From JAEUIZ01 sp046155605 (lineage in GTDB: Bacteria > Planctomycetota > Phycisphaerae > Phycisphaerales > UBA1924), in NCBI GenBank assembly GCA_046155605.1, contig JBJXFQ010000058.1, positions 1 through 18,045 on the forward strand: a stretch of DNA of 18,045 nucleotides, read 5' to 3'. The notes below the pieces were generated by a model. It did no database searches. It saw only the letters and a program-made list of their open reading frames with translations, and had not been told where the DNA came from. A program made the position numbers and the translations under genes. This document shows, piece by piece, positions 1 through 8,587 of this stretch. Within the stretch, counting starts at the first letter, position 1. Every line of letters begins with the position of its first letter.

Positions 1-3000
1 GCCGATCGTCCGCTGGCCGAGCTCGTTGGCCTGGTTGTGCGTGCGGCTCTCGCTCTCGCCGGTGCCGGTGTAGTTACCGTTCCCGTCGAGGTCCTTCTTG
101 ACGCCCACCCAGTTGCCGAGCATGTCAAGGGCCCAATCCTGGCTTCCGACGGCCCACGTCCATGTCGTACCCGAGCGCCCACGCTCGGCCGTCTTGAGCC
201 GATCCAGGCTGTCATAGATGAGGACCTCGTCCGGGCCAGCCCATTGCACGCCCGGGCGCGCATCTGAGCGTGTGAGCCGGTTCGAGGAGCGGTCGTAGGT
301 GTGCGTCTGTTCGACGATCGGCGGCCTCGTCGGCACCCCGCCAGAGCCCTCTTCGAGCGTGCCGTCGATCCAGGCATGCCGGATCACGCGCCCGAAGCGA
401 TCCCAGCCTGGATAAACGCCTTGTCCTTGCGTTGTCTGCCCGCGGCTGCGACGCTTGCCGTCGTGGCTGAAGGTGCGGTCGAGCTGCACGTCCGCCTGGC
501 CGTAATCCACGACCGCGAACATGTCGAGGCCGACGTAGCTGTAGATCGCCAGTTCCGGTGACTCGCTCGCGTACGCGATCGAGTTGATCCGGCTGATTTT
601 GTCATTGATCGCATTCGACGTTCCATAGGCATAGTCCAGGACCGTGCCATCGGGGTAGGTCATCGCTGTCAAGCGGCTCCAGTTACCCTGGCCAACGATG
701 TTGTCGTCATAGCCATATTGCACGACACGCGTGTCGCCCGTGGGCGTCTCACTTGTGCGGGTGATGTCGCTGTTGTGGTCCTGATAGAGCTTGCGGACCT
801 GCCACAGGGGGGTGTAGAGGAACTCGACGGCGTTTACGACCGCGGGCGTAGCGTTATAAGACTTGACCGTGCCGAGTCGTCCCATCGAGTCATATGCGAC
901 GCCGATCTTTTGAACGGTCGAGTCGATCCCGGAACCCGCCTGGAATGTCACCTTGTCCGTCGTGACGCGGCCGACGGTGTCTCGCTCATATGCATGGCGC
1001 GTTCCATTCTGATCCGTGACCGAGCGAAGCTCACCCATGCGGTTGTACGCGTATTTCATCTTGTATGCGTCGGTCGTGCCGGGCTCGCCCGTCGACTCGT
1101 CCGGATACGCAACCTCCCTCAGAAGATCGTTCGACGCCACAAGCGTGTCCACTTCATTAGCAGCCGAACCAACTGTGAAGCCGCCATAGGTGTACTTGGT
1201 AATCTGCACGGCCTCGGTGCTTGTGGGATTGCTATTGGCTGGGAAATGGGCGACCTGCTTCACGACCTGACCCGAGCTGTTGTATACGAAACTGGTGGTG
1301 CGGTTGATATCGGTTCTCGTGCCGTCGAGGCCGCCAAAGACTTCGTATCGCGATTCGCTGGAGTCCCAGCGAATGCCGTAGGTGGAGTTCTGGTCGCGTA
1401 TGTAGTTCTCAACGACGGCGAATCGGCGGGACAGGTCGTCGTAGTAGTATCGTGTGGTCCGACTTGTAGGCGAGGCGTTTGTCCCCGTCGACTCGAACAT
1501 GGCGGCGACAAGCCCGCGGGAGTTATACTCAACGAACGAGACGAGATGTGGCACATCAGACGTTCCGAACCCCGGCGCGCCCGTCGGCGGCCAGGTTGGC
1601 GCGCTGCCGCCATTCTCGAACAAACCGGAACTCCGATTGCTCCCGAAGTTCACCGTGTGGGTGCGGCGATCCGCGGCGTCGTAGTAGAAGGCGACATAGC
1701 TCGCGACCGCGTTTTGGCCCGATCCGGTCGACGTGAGTGCGCCCGTCGCCAAACCATCGTCGTGATTCCGCTGGAGCGTCGTCGCCATCAGCAGGCGACC
1801 CTTCCAATCACCGGTTTGGTCATAGGTGTAGCTCGTTTGGTCGAGCACGTTGTCATTGGTGACGCTCGTCGCATTGGCGTAGTTTCCCGATGCGCCCGGC
1901 GCGGCATCACCGCCACGATCGGTCGTGTACGCGATCGTGGTGCGGCCATGGCCGTCGAGCACGCGCTTGGTTGCCGGCGAGTTCGGCGCCCACTCCGCAA
2001 CGGCACGCCCCGACGCGTCGAACCATGTATGGGACTCAAGGTAGCCGTCACCAAGGTCCGTGGAATCGATCGCCACGCGCTGGTTGTAAAGGAGTCCACG
2101 CTGGCTGTAGAAGGAGTCGGTGTAGAGGCCACGGCTCGAATCGGTGGTGCTCCCGACGCCCGAAGGCACAGAGCTGAACAAGCCCCGCTTGATGACGCGA
2201 TCCAGGTTGTCAAACTCTCTCGCCTCGTGGGGTGCAACTGGCCGCGTGGTGATGGTGTTGCGGCCGCGATAATCAAAGGCTCGAACCGTGTCGCGCTGGG
2301 TGGCCGCGAGCGTGCCATCGCCCGTGTGCGCACGGATGAGCGTGAGGTATCCGTCCCCGACGCCCTGGACAGCTGCGCTGCCACCGTCGTAGAAGTGCAC
2401 GAGCACGACGGCCATATTGCCCGTGCTCGGATTCGCATCGGTTCCCATCTTGACCTGCAGCACGCGATTCATGATGTCGTACGAAGCGTTCTGGCGGATC
2501 GTCCCCTCATGATCGGTTGTTTGAGCCAATCGGCCAAGCGAGTCGTAAAGGTATGCTGTCACGTACGGGCTTTGACTATCGGCGATGTTCCACCACTCAA
2601 GTCGCTCCTTGATTAGGCCGCCTAAATGATGCACCACTTGGCGGCGAGAGAGCTCGGAGCCCAACGTGTAGGCGAGTTGAGCGGGTGAGTAATTCGTGTT
2701 GGACTGCACCGCGAACTCGCTGCTTCTCGTCTCGCGCCCGCGGGCGTTGTACCAAGTGATCGAAACTGGACCGTCGTATGCCGTGCTTGAAAGCGCGTGC
2801 GGCAGCGAGATCTCGGCGTAATATCCGTCCAGCCCCGTGCGGAGCGGGTCTTCACGCATCTCGCGAATGGTGTAGCTGAGCACGCCACCTGGCGATTCGC
2901 GCGTGATCATGCGTCCCAGTCGGTCGTTTACGAAAGTGGTTGTCAGCGACCCCCCGCTGGTCGACGTTCCCCAGCCGCTCGTGGAAAGGCTGGGGTAATC

Positions 3001-6000
3001 GTTCGCAACGAGCGATGAGATGTCCGAGTTCGAGACGATCGTGTTGACGGCGCCGGTGCCGGTATCAAAGTCACGATAGGTCACCGACATGTCTTCGCCG
3101 CGGCTCCAACGATTCCTGCCGCGCGGATCAAACAACTCATAGCTGTCGTAGACGACGGCTGTGCCTGAGGGACCGTTCTCGCTCTCCAGTTCGGCCTCGA
3201 CGACTGTTCGCAACCACGCAAGATTCTCGGTGCTACCGCGGAAGCCGTATTCAAACTGCGTCGTCTCGATCAAACCCTGATCTGTGGTTGGCGTTGCGCT
3301 TGGGACGCTGAAATCCTCGATCTTTGCCGGGAGATGCGTGTGCAAGGAGCCCGATACATAGGTCGTCCTCCTAATGATGTCGAAACTGCCCACGCTTCCT
3401 TTGTCACCGTTACCGACGCGCACCTCGGTCTGGCGATTCTGCGCGTAGGCGTACGCGTAGACCAGCCCGCCCGTGGTGCTTGCGGTATAACTGAACGGCG
3501 TCCCCGACGAACTGGGAGTGTACCCATTCGTCGCTACGGCAGATGGCATCATCTCCTTCGAGAGGTTCCCCGACGTGTCGTACTCGTAGTGCCACACCCA
3601 GCGACGTGGATTGGTGCCCATCTCTTCGACGACGTAATTAGACAGATATGGAATGGAGGCGGCTCCGCGCAGCTCCATGTCATATCGAAGCACACGGTAG
3701 TTGACGTCGAACACCGTTCCGCTCGACATGGCGACCTCTGTGATGGTCGTCGTCTTCTTTCCTGAGAATGTGTAGTAAGCAAAGGACTGACGCTTGCCCT
3801 GGTTTGCGCCTGCACAGCCGCACGAGCTTTGAAGGTACTGGACCAATACTCGGTCTGACTCGTCATACCCGATGATCTTTGCAGCCAGCTCAACCGCGAT
3901 CGTGCCGCCCTGGCCGCCTTGGCCTCCTCCGAAGGCAACGTCCGCGTCATCAAGTTCGAGAAGCTCCGCGGCCGCGACCGTGACCTGCCCAGCATTCATC
4001 TTCTCGGCCAAGAACTCGATCTGTTCGGGCAGATACACGGCTTTAAGCTGGTGCTCATCGCCACGCACGGTGAGCCGCGGATCGTTGCTGCTACCGGGCT
4101 CAGCGCCGTCGTGATACCTGTACTGCGTGATCCATGTCCGGAAGGGCAATGCGCTCCCCTCCGCGCGGTCGATCCGCTCCATGCGCGACACCTGGATCAG
4201 GTCGCCCTCGGTGCCCAGGTCGTCTGGAGCGCCAAGTTTATAGGAATACGTAATTTGATGAGTGAGAATTCGCTGCGCCCCAGTGCCACGGTAGACGCCG
4301 ATGGACGCGAGTTTGCCGAGAACCATCTCAGACAATGTCGAGGGCTGGAGGATCCAGAACAAATCGATCTCAGTCTCGCAGTTCGTCGCGTTGTCGCCGT
4401 TTAGAAAGATCGCCGTAACCCTCGGAGTCTCCTGAGTGGGGTTATTCAGCACCGGGTAGAGTGTGTACTGATATGTTTGCTTATTCTGGTAAACGTCCCG
4501 CTCTTGCAGCAGCCTTCCTTGCATGACACCCGTGCCGCGCTCGAAGTCCATCTCCCAGCGACCGGGCTCGATCAACCGCCACACATCGTGGCTCTGGCCG
4601 TCGATGGTCACGGAGGCCTGCACCATCTTCTGGGTGGTTGCACCGCCGGCGCTCCAGACGCCTGTCGAAACCTCGGTGAACACGAGGTCCGATTTCAGTG
4701 CCGCGCCATTGAGCCGGATCGTCGTGCCTTGTCCCGAGGTGATCTTGAGCCGCTGGAATATCGAGAGATTCCATCGGGGGCCAACAAGCCCGGGCTGATC
4801 ACCTGATCCGAGATTGGGATTGCTGCAATATCCTCGCGTGATCTGGAATGTGCCTCCGGTCAGGGGAATTGACAAATCGGTGTAGCGCTCTATCTTGGAC
4901 CCGCTGGCGAGGTCAACGGGGTCCTCGCTCTCGGGGTGCGGTCCTGGGCCGGAGCCTCCGCGCGACGCGTGACCGCCATGACTGCCATTGCTCGCGTTTG
5001 AACCCGAACCTGATGGGGGCCCTCCGCTCCCAGGCCCTCCGCCTCCCGGCCCTCCACCGGAGCCGCCACCGCCACCACAATTGCCATCGTTTGACCCGCC
5101 CTGATTACCCTCCGTCTGAGCGCTCTCCGTCTCGTGATCAGGCGGAATGGCCAAGATCACTTCGCACGGGTCGGGCGCGGGGTCGTCTGGAGCGGTATCC
5201 CAACTCGGCGTCACGATAGCGATCTTGTGGCGTACGGCCCACCCACGAGTTTTATCCCATTCGATCGCCCAAGTCGTGGTCGGGCAGTGGTAGGCTCCAC
5301 CAAAATCACCTACGGTTGTGGTAATCGTGGGCTCGCCGTTTGCGAGAGGTGACGACTCGAAGTGCAGCCCGGAGCCAAATGCATGCCACTTGCTGTCGGG
5401 AGTTACGGGCGGGCTGTTCGAGGTGCCCGTATTGGGGCGGTCGACGAACAGGTACGTAGTCGCTGATCGGGACGTTGTGCCGGCTGTGCCGTCGGGCGCG
5501 TCGAACTTAATGGTGCCACGCGCCGCCGCCATGCTCGCACGAGACTCATATTCCGGATTGCCATTTGGATCCAGATACGGCCCGCGAATGCACGCACCCT
5601 CATAAACAAAGAGCCAACCAGTGTCGTCCGGGTATCCGGCTGGAGCCCCGGCATTCCAACCATATTGGGCCCAATCACACGACGCTTTCTGCTTCGCCGC
5701 CGAAAGGGCCGTGTCCGGCGAGGGACCAGTTGTCGAGGAGGTGCAGTTCGGGTGTGCTGCGTACGACCCACCGTAATGAAACATATGCGTCCCGTTGTTG
5801 GGATCGGCAGGGCCCAAATCGACAAAGTACGAGATGTATTTTAGGTCCTTTACGGCTTCACGCACCTGCTCGAGCACGCTCAAGAAGTTTTGAGCGTTCA
5901 CGGTTGGCTTCGGCCCAAATGCGTCAAGCGCATAGTTGAATGGCCCGTCCGCCTTGCCCTCCAACTGACCATACTGCTCGACGACAAACAACCTATATAG

Positions 6001-6333
6001 CGGTCGATCAAGCCCCGGCGGTGTGTCCCAAAACAGGTCCACGACACTTTGCACAAGCCCTACCGCGCATGAAGGTGAGATGTCCACGCCGTAGAATCCA
6101 TCAGCGGGATACGGTCCGGGCGGGCCGCCCGTCGCCCCATAGCAACAGCCTGGCCAGACTCTCTGCCGTCCGTCGGGATACGTCGGGCTGATCGATAAAT
6201 ACTGGTACCGCGCCTGCAACGCCCTCATCACCTCTTCGACCTTCAGTGGCTGCTGCTGCGCATCCGCAGGTCTCGTCACGCACAGGCCGGCCAGCACACA
6301 GATAAGTAACTGAAGAAATCTCGCGCTACGCAT
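1..6333 (-). CDS. Giant secreted RHS/YD-repeat protein, C-terminus cut by window edge
   Basis: The minus strand reads open from the ATG at 6333-6331 to the left edge (2111 codons, no stop seen; the frame was spot-checked near 1000, 2500, 3000, 4500, 5400 and 6000). Residues 1-25 form a signal peptide (MRSARFLQLLICVLAGLCV, then a cleavage-like ADA|QQ), so the protein is probably exported. Residues about 26-410 form an unassigned N-terminal region. A Gly/Ser/Pro-rich linker follows at about 412-468. The sequence EDPVDLASG at about 470 resembles the entry to the DUF6531-type domain that precedes RHS repeats. From about residue 915 many YD-type units appear, such as YEYDTSGNL, YLYDSLGRLAQ, YAYNRMGELRSVTD and YERDTVGRV. 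Proteins of this family fold into a beta-cocoon shell and often carry a variable C-terminal toxin or adhesin, but that end lies outside the window. The frame can be extended to an ATG at 6564, but only the 6333 start gives a signal peptide and it has a purine-rich GAAAAGAG upstream. The gene diverges from the one at 7618. The class is firm; the function (adhesion, toxin or surface shell) is unknown. Confidence 0.9.
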   Translation of the reverse strand, partial: MRSARFLQLLICVLAGLCVTRPADAQQQPLKVEEVMRALQARYQYLSISPTYPDGRQRVWPGCCYGATGGPPGPYPADGFYGVDISPSCAVGLVQSVVDLFWDTPPGLDRPLYRLFVVEQYGQLEGKADGPFNYALDAFGPKPTVNAQNFLSVLEQVREAVKDLKYISYFVDLGPADPNNGTHMFHYGGSYAAHPNCTSSTTGPSPDTALSAAKQKASCDWAQYGWNAGAPAGYPDDTGWLFVYEGACIRGPYLDPNGNPEYESRASMAAARGTIKFDAPDGTAGTTSRSATTYLFVDRPNTGTSNSPPVTPDSKWHAFGSGLHFESSPLANGEPTITTTVGDFGGAYHCPTTTWAIEWDKTRGWAVRHKIAIVTPSWDTAPDDPAPDPCEVILAIPPDHETESAQTEGNQGGSNDGNCGGGGGSGGGPGGGGPGSGGPPSGSGSNASNGSHGGHASRGGSGPGPHPESEDPVDLASGSKIERYTDLSIPLTGGTFQITRGYCSNPNLGSGDQPGLVGPRWNLSIFQRLKITSGQGTTIRLNGAALKSDLVFTEVSTGVWSAGGATTQKMVQASVTIDGQSHDVWRLIEPGRWEMDFERGTGVMQGRLLQERDVYQNKQTYQYTLYPVLNNPTQETPRVTAIFLNGDNATNCETEIDLFWILQPSTLSEMVLGKLASIGVYRGTGAQRILTHQITYSYKLGAPDDLGTEGDLIQVSRMERIDRAEGSALPFRTWITQYRYHDGAEPGSSNDPRLTVRGDEHQLKAVYLPEQIEFLAEKMNAGQVTVAAAELLELDDADVAFGGGQGGQGGTIAVELAAKIIGYDESDRVLVQYLQSSCGCAGANQGKRQSFAYYTFSGKKTTTITEVAMSSGTVFDVNYRVLRYDMELRGAASIPYLSNYVVEEMGTNPRRWVWHYEYDTSGNLSKEMMPSAVATNGYTPSSSGTPFSYTASTTGGLVYAYAYAQNRQTEVRVGNGDKGSVGSFDIIRRTTYVSGSLHTHLPAKIEDFSVPSATPTTDQGLIETTQFEYGFRGSTENLAWLRTVVEAELESENGPSGTAVVYDSYELFDPRGRNRWSRGEDMSVTYRDFDTGTGAVNTIVSNSDISSLVANDYPSLSTSGWGTSTSGGSLTTTFVNDRLGRMITRESPGGVLSYTIREMREDPLRTGLDGYYAEISLPHALSSTAYDGPVSITWYNARGRETRSSEFAVQSNTNYSPAQLAYTLGSELSRRQVVHHLGGLIKERLEWWNIADSQSPYVTAYLYDSLGRLAQTTDHEGTIRQNASYDIMNRVLQVKMGTDANPSTGNMAVVLVHFYDGGSAAVQGVGDGYLTLIRAHTGDGTLAATQRDTVRAFDYRGRNTITTRPVAPHEAREFDNLDRVIKRGLFSSVPSGVGSTTDSSRGLYTDSFYSQRGLLYNQRVAIDSTDLGDGYLESHTWFDASGRAVAEWAPNSPATKRVLDGHGRTTIAYTTDRGGDAAPGASGNYANATSVTNDNVLDQTSYTYDQTGDWKGRLLMATTLQRNHDDGLATGALTSTGSGQNAVASYVAFYYDAADRRTHTVNFGSNRSSGLFENGGSAPTWPPTGAPGFGTSDVPHLVSFVEYNSRGLVAAMFESTGTNASPTSRTTRYYYDDLSRRFAVVENYIRDQNSTYGIRWDSSESRYEVFGGLDGTRTDINRTTSFVYNSSGQVVKQVAHFPANSNPTSTEAVQITKYTYGGFTVGSAANEVDTLVASNDLLREVAYPDESTGEPGTTDAYKMKYAYNRMGELRSVTDQNGTRHAYERDTVGRVTTDKVTFQAGSGIDSTVQKIGVAYDSMGRLGTVKSYNATPAVVNAVEFLYTPLWQVRKLYQDHNSDITRTSETPTGDTRVVQYGYDDNIVGQGNWSRLTAMTYPDGTVLDYAYGTSNAINDKISRINSIAYASESPELAIYSYVGLDMFAVVDYGQADVQLDRTFSHDGKRRSRGQTTQGQGVYPGWDRFGRVIRHAWIDGTLEEGSGGVPTRPPIVEQTHTYDRSSNRLTRSDARPGVQWAGPDEVLIYDSLDRLKTAERGRSGTTWTWAVGSQDWALDMLGNWVGVKKDLDGNGNYTGTGESESRTHNQANELGQRTIG

Positions 6334-6492
6334 ACTCTTTTCGGCCCGGTTCGTGCGCGGGCTACGCGGCGTGGAGCAGTGCTGTGGGTCTGCTGCGGGG
6401 TGCATCCTTGCAAAACCGGTGGATATTGTCGAAACTCGGCCGAGCATGGGGCCTCCGTCGCTCGTGGTCGGGTAACAGTCAAAGCCAACAAC

Positions 6493-6521
6493 ATGACAAC
6501 GAGTGCTGTGGTGGATGTCAA
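6493..6521 (-). promoter_or_regulatory. Candidate sigma-70 promoter for the RHS gene
   Basis: On the minus strand, TTGACA (6521-6516) is a perfect -35 match. It is followed after 17 bases by TGTCAT (6498-6493), a 4/6 match to the -10 box. It points toward the RHS start about 160 bases downstream, which would leave a long 5' leader. The IS at 6572 lies just upstream and would separate this promoter from any more distal control sites. Sequence match only. Confidence 0.35.
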
Positions 6522-6570
6522 GTGGGCCATAGGGAAGACGTGCGAATTCACCGGTTATCCACATCCTCTA

Positions 6571-6587
6571 AGAGCCTCTAACAGAAT
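6571..6587 (+). repeat. Left terminal inverted repeat of the IS
   Basis: AGAGCCTCTAACAGAAT is matched perfectly by the reverse complement of 7430-7446. The outermost A/T pair may belong to the TAA target duplication, giving a 16-bp repeat starting GAGCCTC at 6572. Similarity stops just inside the repeat. Confidence 0.9.
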
Positions 6588-6612
6588 GGCATCGGCTTTG
6601 CGGTGAGTCTGT

Positions 6613-6628
6613 CGTGCAAGGAGGCACG
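6613..6628 (+). promoter_or_regulatory. Hairpin presenting the transposase ribosome binding site
   Basis: CGTGC (6613-6617) and GCACG (6624-6628) can pair perfectly around the loop AAGGAG, the core of the Shine-Dalgarno sequence for the ATG at 6631. A five-pair GC-rich stem around the ribosome site could tune translation down, as many IS do to limit transposition. The structure is seen in the sequence; its effect is inferred. Confidence 0.4.
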
Positions 6629-6630
6629 CC

Positions 6631-7439
6631 ATGGCCAAGCCGCTGCTGGACGACGCGTTGTGGACGATCATCGAGCCGCACATCCCCGTGAAGCAACGCC
6701 GGTTCAAGCACCCGGGGCGCAAGAGAGTGCCCGACCGCGCATGTCTGACCGGCATCCTGTTCGTCCTACTTACCGGCATCCAGTGGGAGATGCTCCCCAA
6801 GGAGATGGGCTGCGGCTGCGGCATGACCTGCTGGCGACGCCTGGCCGAGTGGCAACGCGAAGGCGTCTGGCAGAAGGTCCACGAGATCCTCTTGGCCAGG
6901 CTCAACGCCGCCGAGCAACTCGACTGGTCACGTGCTGTGGTCGATTCGTCGAGTGTGCGTGCGGTCGGGGGGGCGACGCGACGGGGCCGAACCCCGTTGA
7001 CCGCGGGAAACCCGGCAGCAAACACCACATCCTGACCGATGCCGACGGCACGCCGCTGGTCGCGACCGTCACCGCGGCCAACGTCAGCGACGGCACGATG
7101 CTCCTGCCGCTGGTGGACGCCATCCCGCCCGTGAAAGGCAAGGTCGGCGCGCCGCGCTTTCGGCCCGACTCGGTGGCGGCGGACAAGGCGTACCACTCGA
7201 ACTTCCGCGAGGTCATGCTGCACGTCAAAGGGATCGAGCCCTTGCTCCCCCGCCGCGGCAGCGACGACGACACCAGCCTGGGCCGCCTGCGCTGGGTGGT
7301 GGAACGCACGATCGCCTGGCTGCACCAGTTCCGCAGACTCCGCGTACGCTACGAACGCCGAGCCGACATCCACCAGGCCTTCCTCTCCCTCGGCTGCATC
7401 CTCATCTGCTTCAGAACCCTCGATCCAGTATTCTGTTAG
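6631..7439 (+). CDS. IS5-family DDE transposase, made by -1 frameshifting
   Basis: The transposase is read from ATG 6631 (AAGGAGG, 7-base spacer) in one frame to about 6973, then in the -1 frame to TAG 7439, giving about 269 residues, normal for the IS427 group. The upstream half holds the helical DNA-binding start (MAKPLLDDALWTIIEPHIP), GIQWEMLP, and the first catalytic Asp in VVDSSSVRA (D105). The shifted half begins GDATGPNPVDRGKPGSKHH, the classical continuation of this family. It carries the second Asp in AADKAYHS (about D185) and the Glu in RWVVERTIAWL (about E225). If the frame did not change, the first half would end at 7035 after an unrelated tail, and the downstream half has no convincing start of its own. 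All DDE residues are present, so the fused product should be competent. The family is firm; whether the shift is programmed or a mutation is not settled. Confidence 0.88.
6967..6973 (+). other. G7 slippage site for transposase frameshift
   Basis: Seven consecutive G lie exactly where the two halves of the transposase must be joined, after VRAVGG and before GDATG. A -1 slip of a GGG-decoding tRNA keeps full pairing. IS427-type elements are known to use such a two-frame arrangement. Transcriptional slippage or a sequencing homopolymer error would look the same. Confidence 0.6.
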
Positions 7440-7446
7440 AGGCTCT
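7430..7446 (-). repeat. Right terminal inverted repeat of the IS
   Basis: ATTCTGTTAGAGGCTCT is the exact inverted copy of the left end. The transposase stop codon TAG (7437-7439) lies inside it, so the last residues of the protein are encoded by the repeat. Confidence 0.9.
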
Positions 7447-7537
7447 AAAGGAGCAACATGCCCCGACTGCGTGATCAACGCCAGCGTTTGTCTTTTCACA
7501 ATCTTCATGCTCTAACCAGCAATCGCCCAATCCACAC

Positions 7538-7566
7538 TTGACGAGCGGGTCAGCCTTTGTCACAAT
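7538..7566 (+). promoter_or_regulatory. Candidate sigma-70 promoter for the 7618 gene
   Basis: TTGACG (7538-7543, 5/6) and CACAAT (7561-7566, 4/6) are separated by exactly 17 bases, 51 bases before the ATG at 7618. The promoter lies to the right of the IS, so the insertion should leave it intact. Sequence match only. Confidence 0.4.
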
Positions 7567-7617
7567 GGCGACGATTCGTTGGGTGCGACGCCTTACTCGT
7601 TTGGCAAGGAAATCGTC

Positions 7618-8286
7618 ATGATTGGCTTTGCGACATGGGCGATGGTAGCTTGGGCCTCTATCGGAGCAACGACGGCTGGAACGTATTCAAATCCGACTTC
7701 GGGGGCGGCTGTCGCCATACGGATCGGGCTTACTCCAGAACGTCTGGCGGCAGCCGGCGTTGACGGTCAAACGATTGTTGAAATGCTCGGGCGATTGCGC
7801 CAGTCACCTGCGCTAGGCCAATGGCAGAACGCGGCCCAGAGTGTGGATTCCATCGGGCGACAATTGACAGCGCTGGCCGAGCTTCATCGACGAGACCCGC
7901 TTGACGCTGCCGTCTCCTCTCAACTCGCGGCCGTCCGGCAGTCGCTGAGGAGTGCCCGCCAGGTGCTCCTAGGCTGCGAGAGCGCTGTTGGCGAGGCCCT
8001 GTGTCAGAACCTTGCTCCCGCGACCGCCGCGAAGCTTCAGGCACTTGGGGCGTCGGCTAGGCGAGGAACCCCAGTGGAGTTCGGCGTCGTGTTTCGGTCG
8101 GCCACTTCGTGGCGGGTTTTAGGGAGGGCGATTGTCTGCGAGCGGCGGGCTCAACGCAGCGGTTCGACCGTCCCAGCGCCATTGGCGGCCTCGTTGGCGG
8201 AAGCTCGCGCGAACCAGCATGTGCAGCAAGCCGCGCTCTCGGTAGCTACCTATCTTGTGGCTGTACAGACCGCGATGTTGCCATAG
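7618..8286 (+). CDS. Unrecognised exported helical protein
   Basis: The product has 222 residues from ATG 7618, preceded by AAGGA with a 7-base spacer; an in-frame start at 7579 lacks this site. Residues 1-23 (MIGFATWAMVAWASIGATTA) look like a signal peptide or membrane anchor. The rest is rich in Ala, Gln, Leu and Arg and mostly predicted helical by eye, for example AAVRQSLRSARQVLLG and AEARANQHVQQAALSVATY. Two Cys (in LLGCESAVGEALCQ) lie close enough to form a disulfide in the periplasm. A third is in IVCERR. I recognise no family. It lies 301 bases upstream of the secretin on the same strand, with its own promoter candidate, so it may belong to the secretion locus as a periplasmic accessory protein. 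That is position-based inference only. Confidence 0.65.
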   Translation: MIGFATWAMVAWASIGATTAGTYSNPTSGAAVAIRIGLTPERLAAAGVDGQTIVEMLGRLRQSPALGQWQNAAQSVDSIGRQLTALAELHRRDPLDAAVSSQLAAVRQSLRSARQVLLGCESAVGEALCQNLAPATAAKLQALGASARRGTPVEFGVVFRSATSWRVLGRAIVCERRAQRSGSTVPAPLAASLAEARANQHVQQAALSVATYLVAVQTAMLP

Positions 8287-8587
8287 ACCTTTTGCCGTAC
8301 ATCGCTTTCCAAAATCTCGCGAGTGGAACCCGGGGAATTTTATCCACCATACATTCACAAACTGCGTGGGCCGCTCTAACCTAGCGTGGGGCTTGCAGGA
8401 CTGTGCAGAAAACGCGATCCGCGCGACGGGACGTACAGCGGTCGTGTTCTAGAACTGGTACTCTGGTCGCATGCTTCGCTGTCCAAAAGTCGTAATTGGC
8501 ACGGGAGCGTCACACCTCCGCCCGCGATCCAACGACACGCGGAATGGTGGCGGATGCAAGCCATCCGCGTGCTGTCAACTTGCCGCA
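8287..8587 (+). other. Intergenic gap before the secretion operon
   Basis: This 301-base stretch separates the 7618 gene from the chosen secretin start. It holds the 8-base palindrome CTCGCGAG (8316-8323) and a short AT-rich patch (GAATTTTATCC near 8335). I found no convincing -35/-10 pair, no terminator hairpin with a T-run and no -24/-12 sigma-54 site. The secretin frame is open back to an ATG at 8471, so part of the gap could be coding if that start is used. Confidence 0.4.

Larger units (their letters stand above)
6572..7445 (+). mobile_element. IS5-family (IS427-like) insertion sequence, apparently complete
   Basis: The element of about 874 bp is bounded by perfect terminal inverted repeats and contains one transposase in two overlapping frames. 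TAA flanks both sides (6569-6571 and 7446-7448) and fits the short TA-containing target duplications of this IS group. The two-frame organisation, size and catalytic motifs point to IS427-type elements; I cannot name the exact IS. It sits in the gap between two divergent genes, so it breaks no recognisable coding sequence. The perfect repeats and intact catalytic residues suggest recent, possibly active, insertion. Confidence 0.88.

Noticed and set aside
718..2616. 632-codon open frame on the plus strand
   Set aside because: It is antisense to the RHS gene, whose minus-strand frame gives clear YD repeats across the same bases; the plus frame shows no domain.
1..3600. Repetitive pattern in the RHS region as a possible CRISPR or tandem repeat
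   Set aside because: The repetition is at protein level (YD units of variable length); there are no identical DNA repeats with regular spacers.
6276..6551. 91-codon minus-strand frame with a hydrophobic start resembling a signal peptide
   Set aside because: It overlaps the start of the RHS gene in another frame, lacks a ribosome site and has no conserved-looking continuation; probably chance.
6555..7508. 317-codon minus-strand frame across the IS
   Set aside because: Antisense to a transposase with intact DDE residues; it runs through both terminal repeats and has no recognisable motif.
7447..7530. Short ORF after AAAGGAG just right of the IS (MPRLRDQRQRLSF...)
   Set aside because: Only 27 codons with no coding-like composition; the ribosome-like site is at the IS edge and may be coincidental.
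8490..8520. TGGCAC as a possible sigma-54 -24 element before the secretin
   Set aside because: The matching -12 TTGC-type element is absent at the required spacing.
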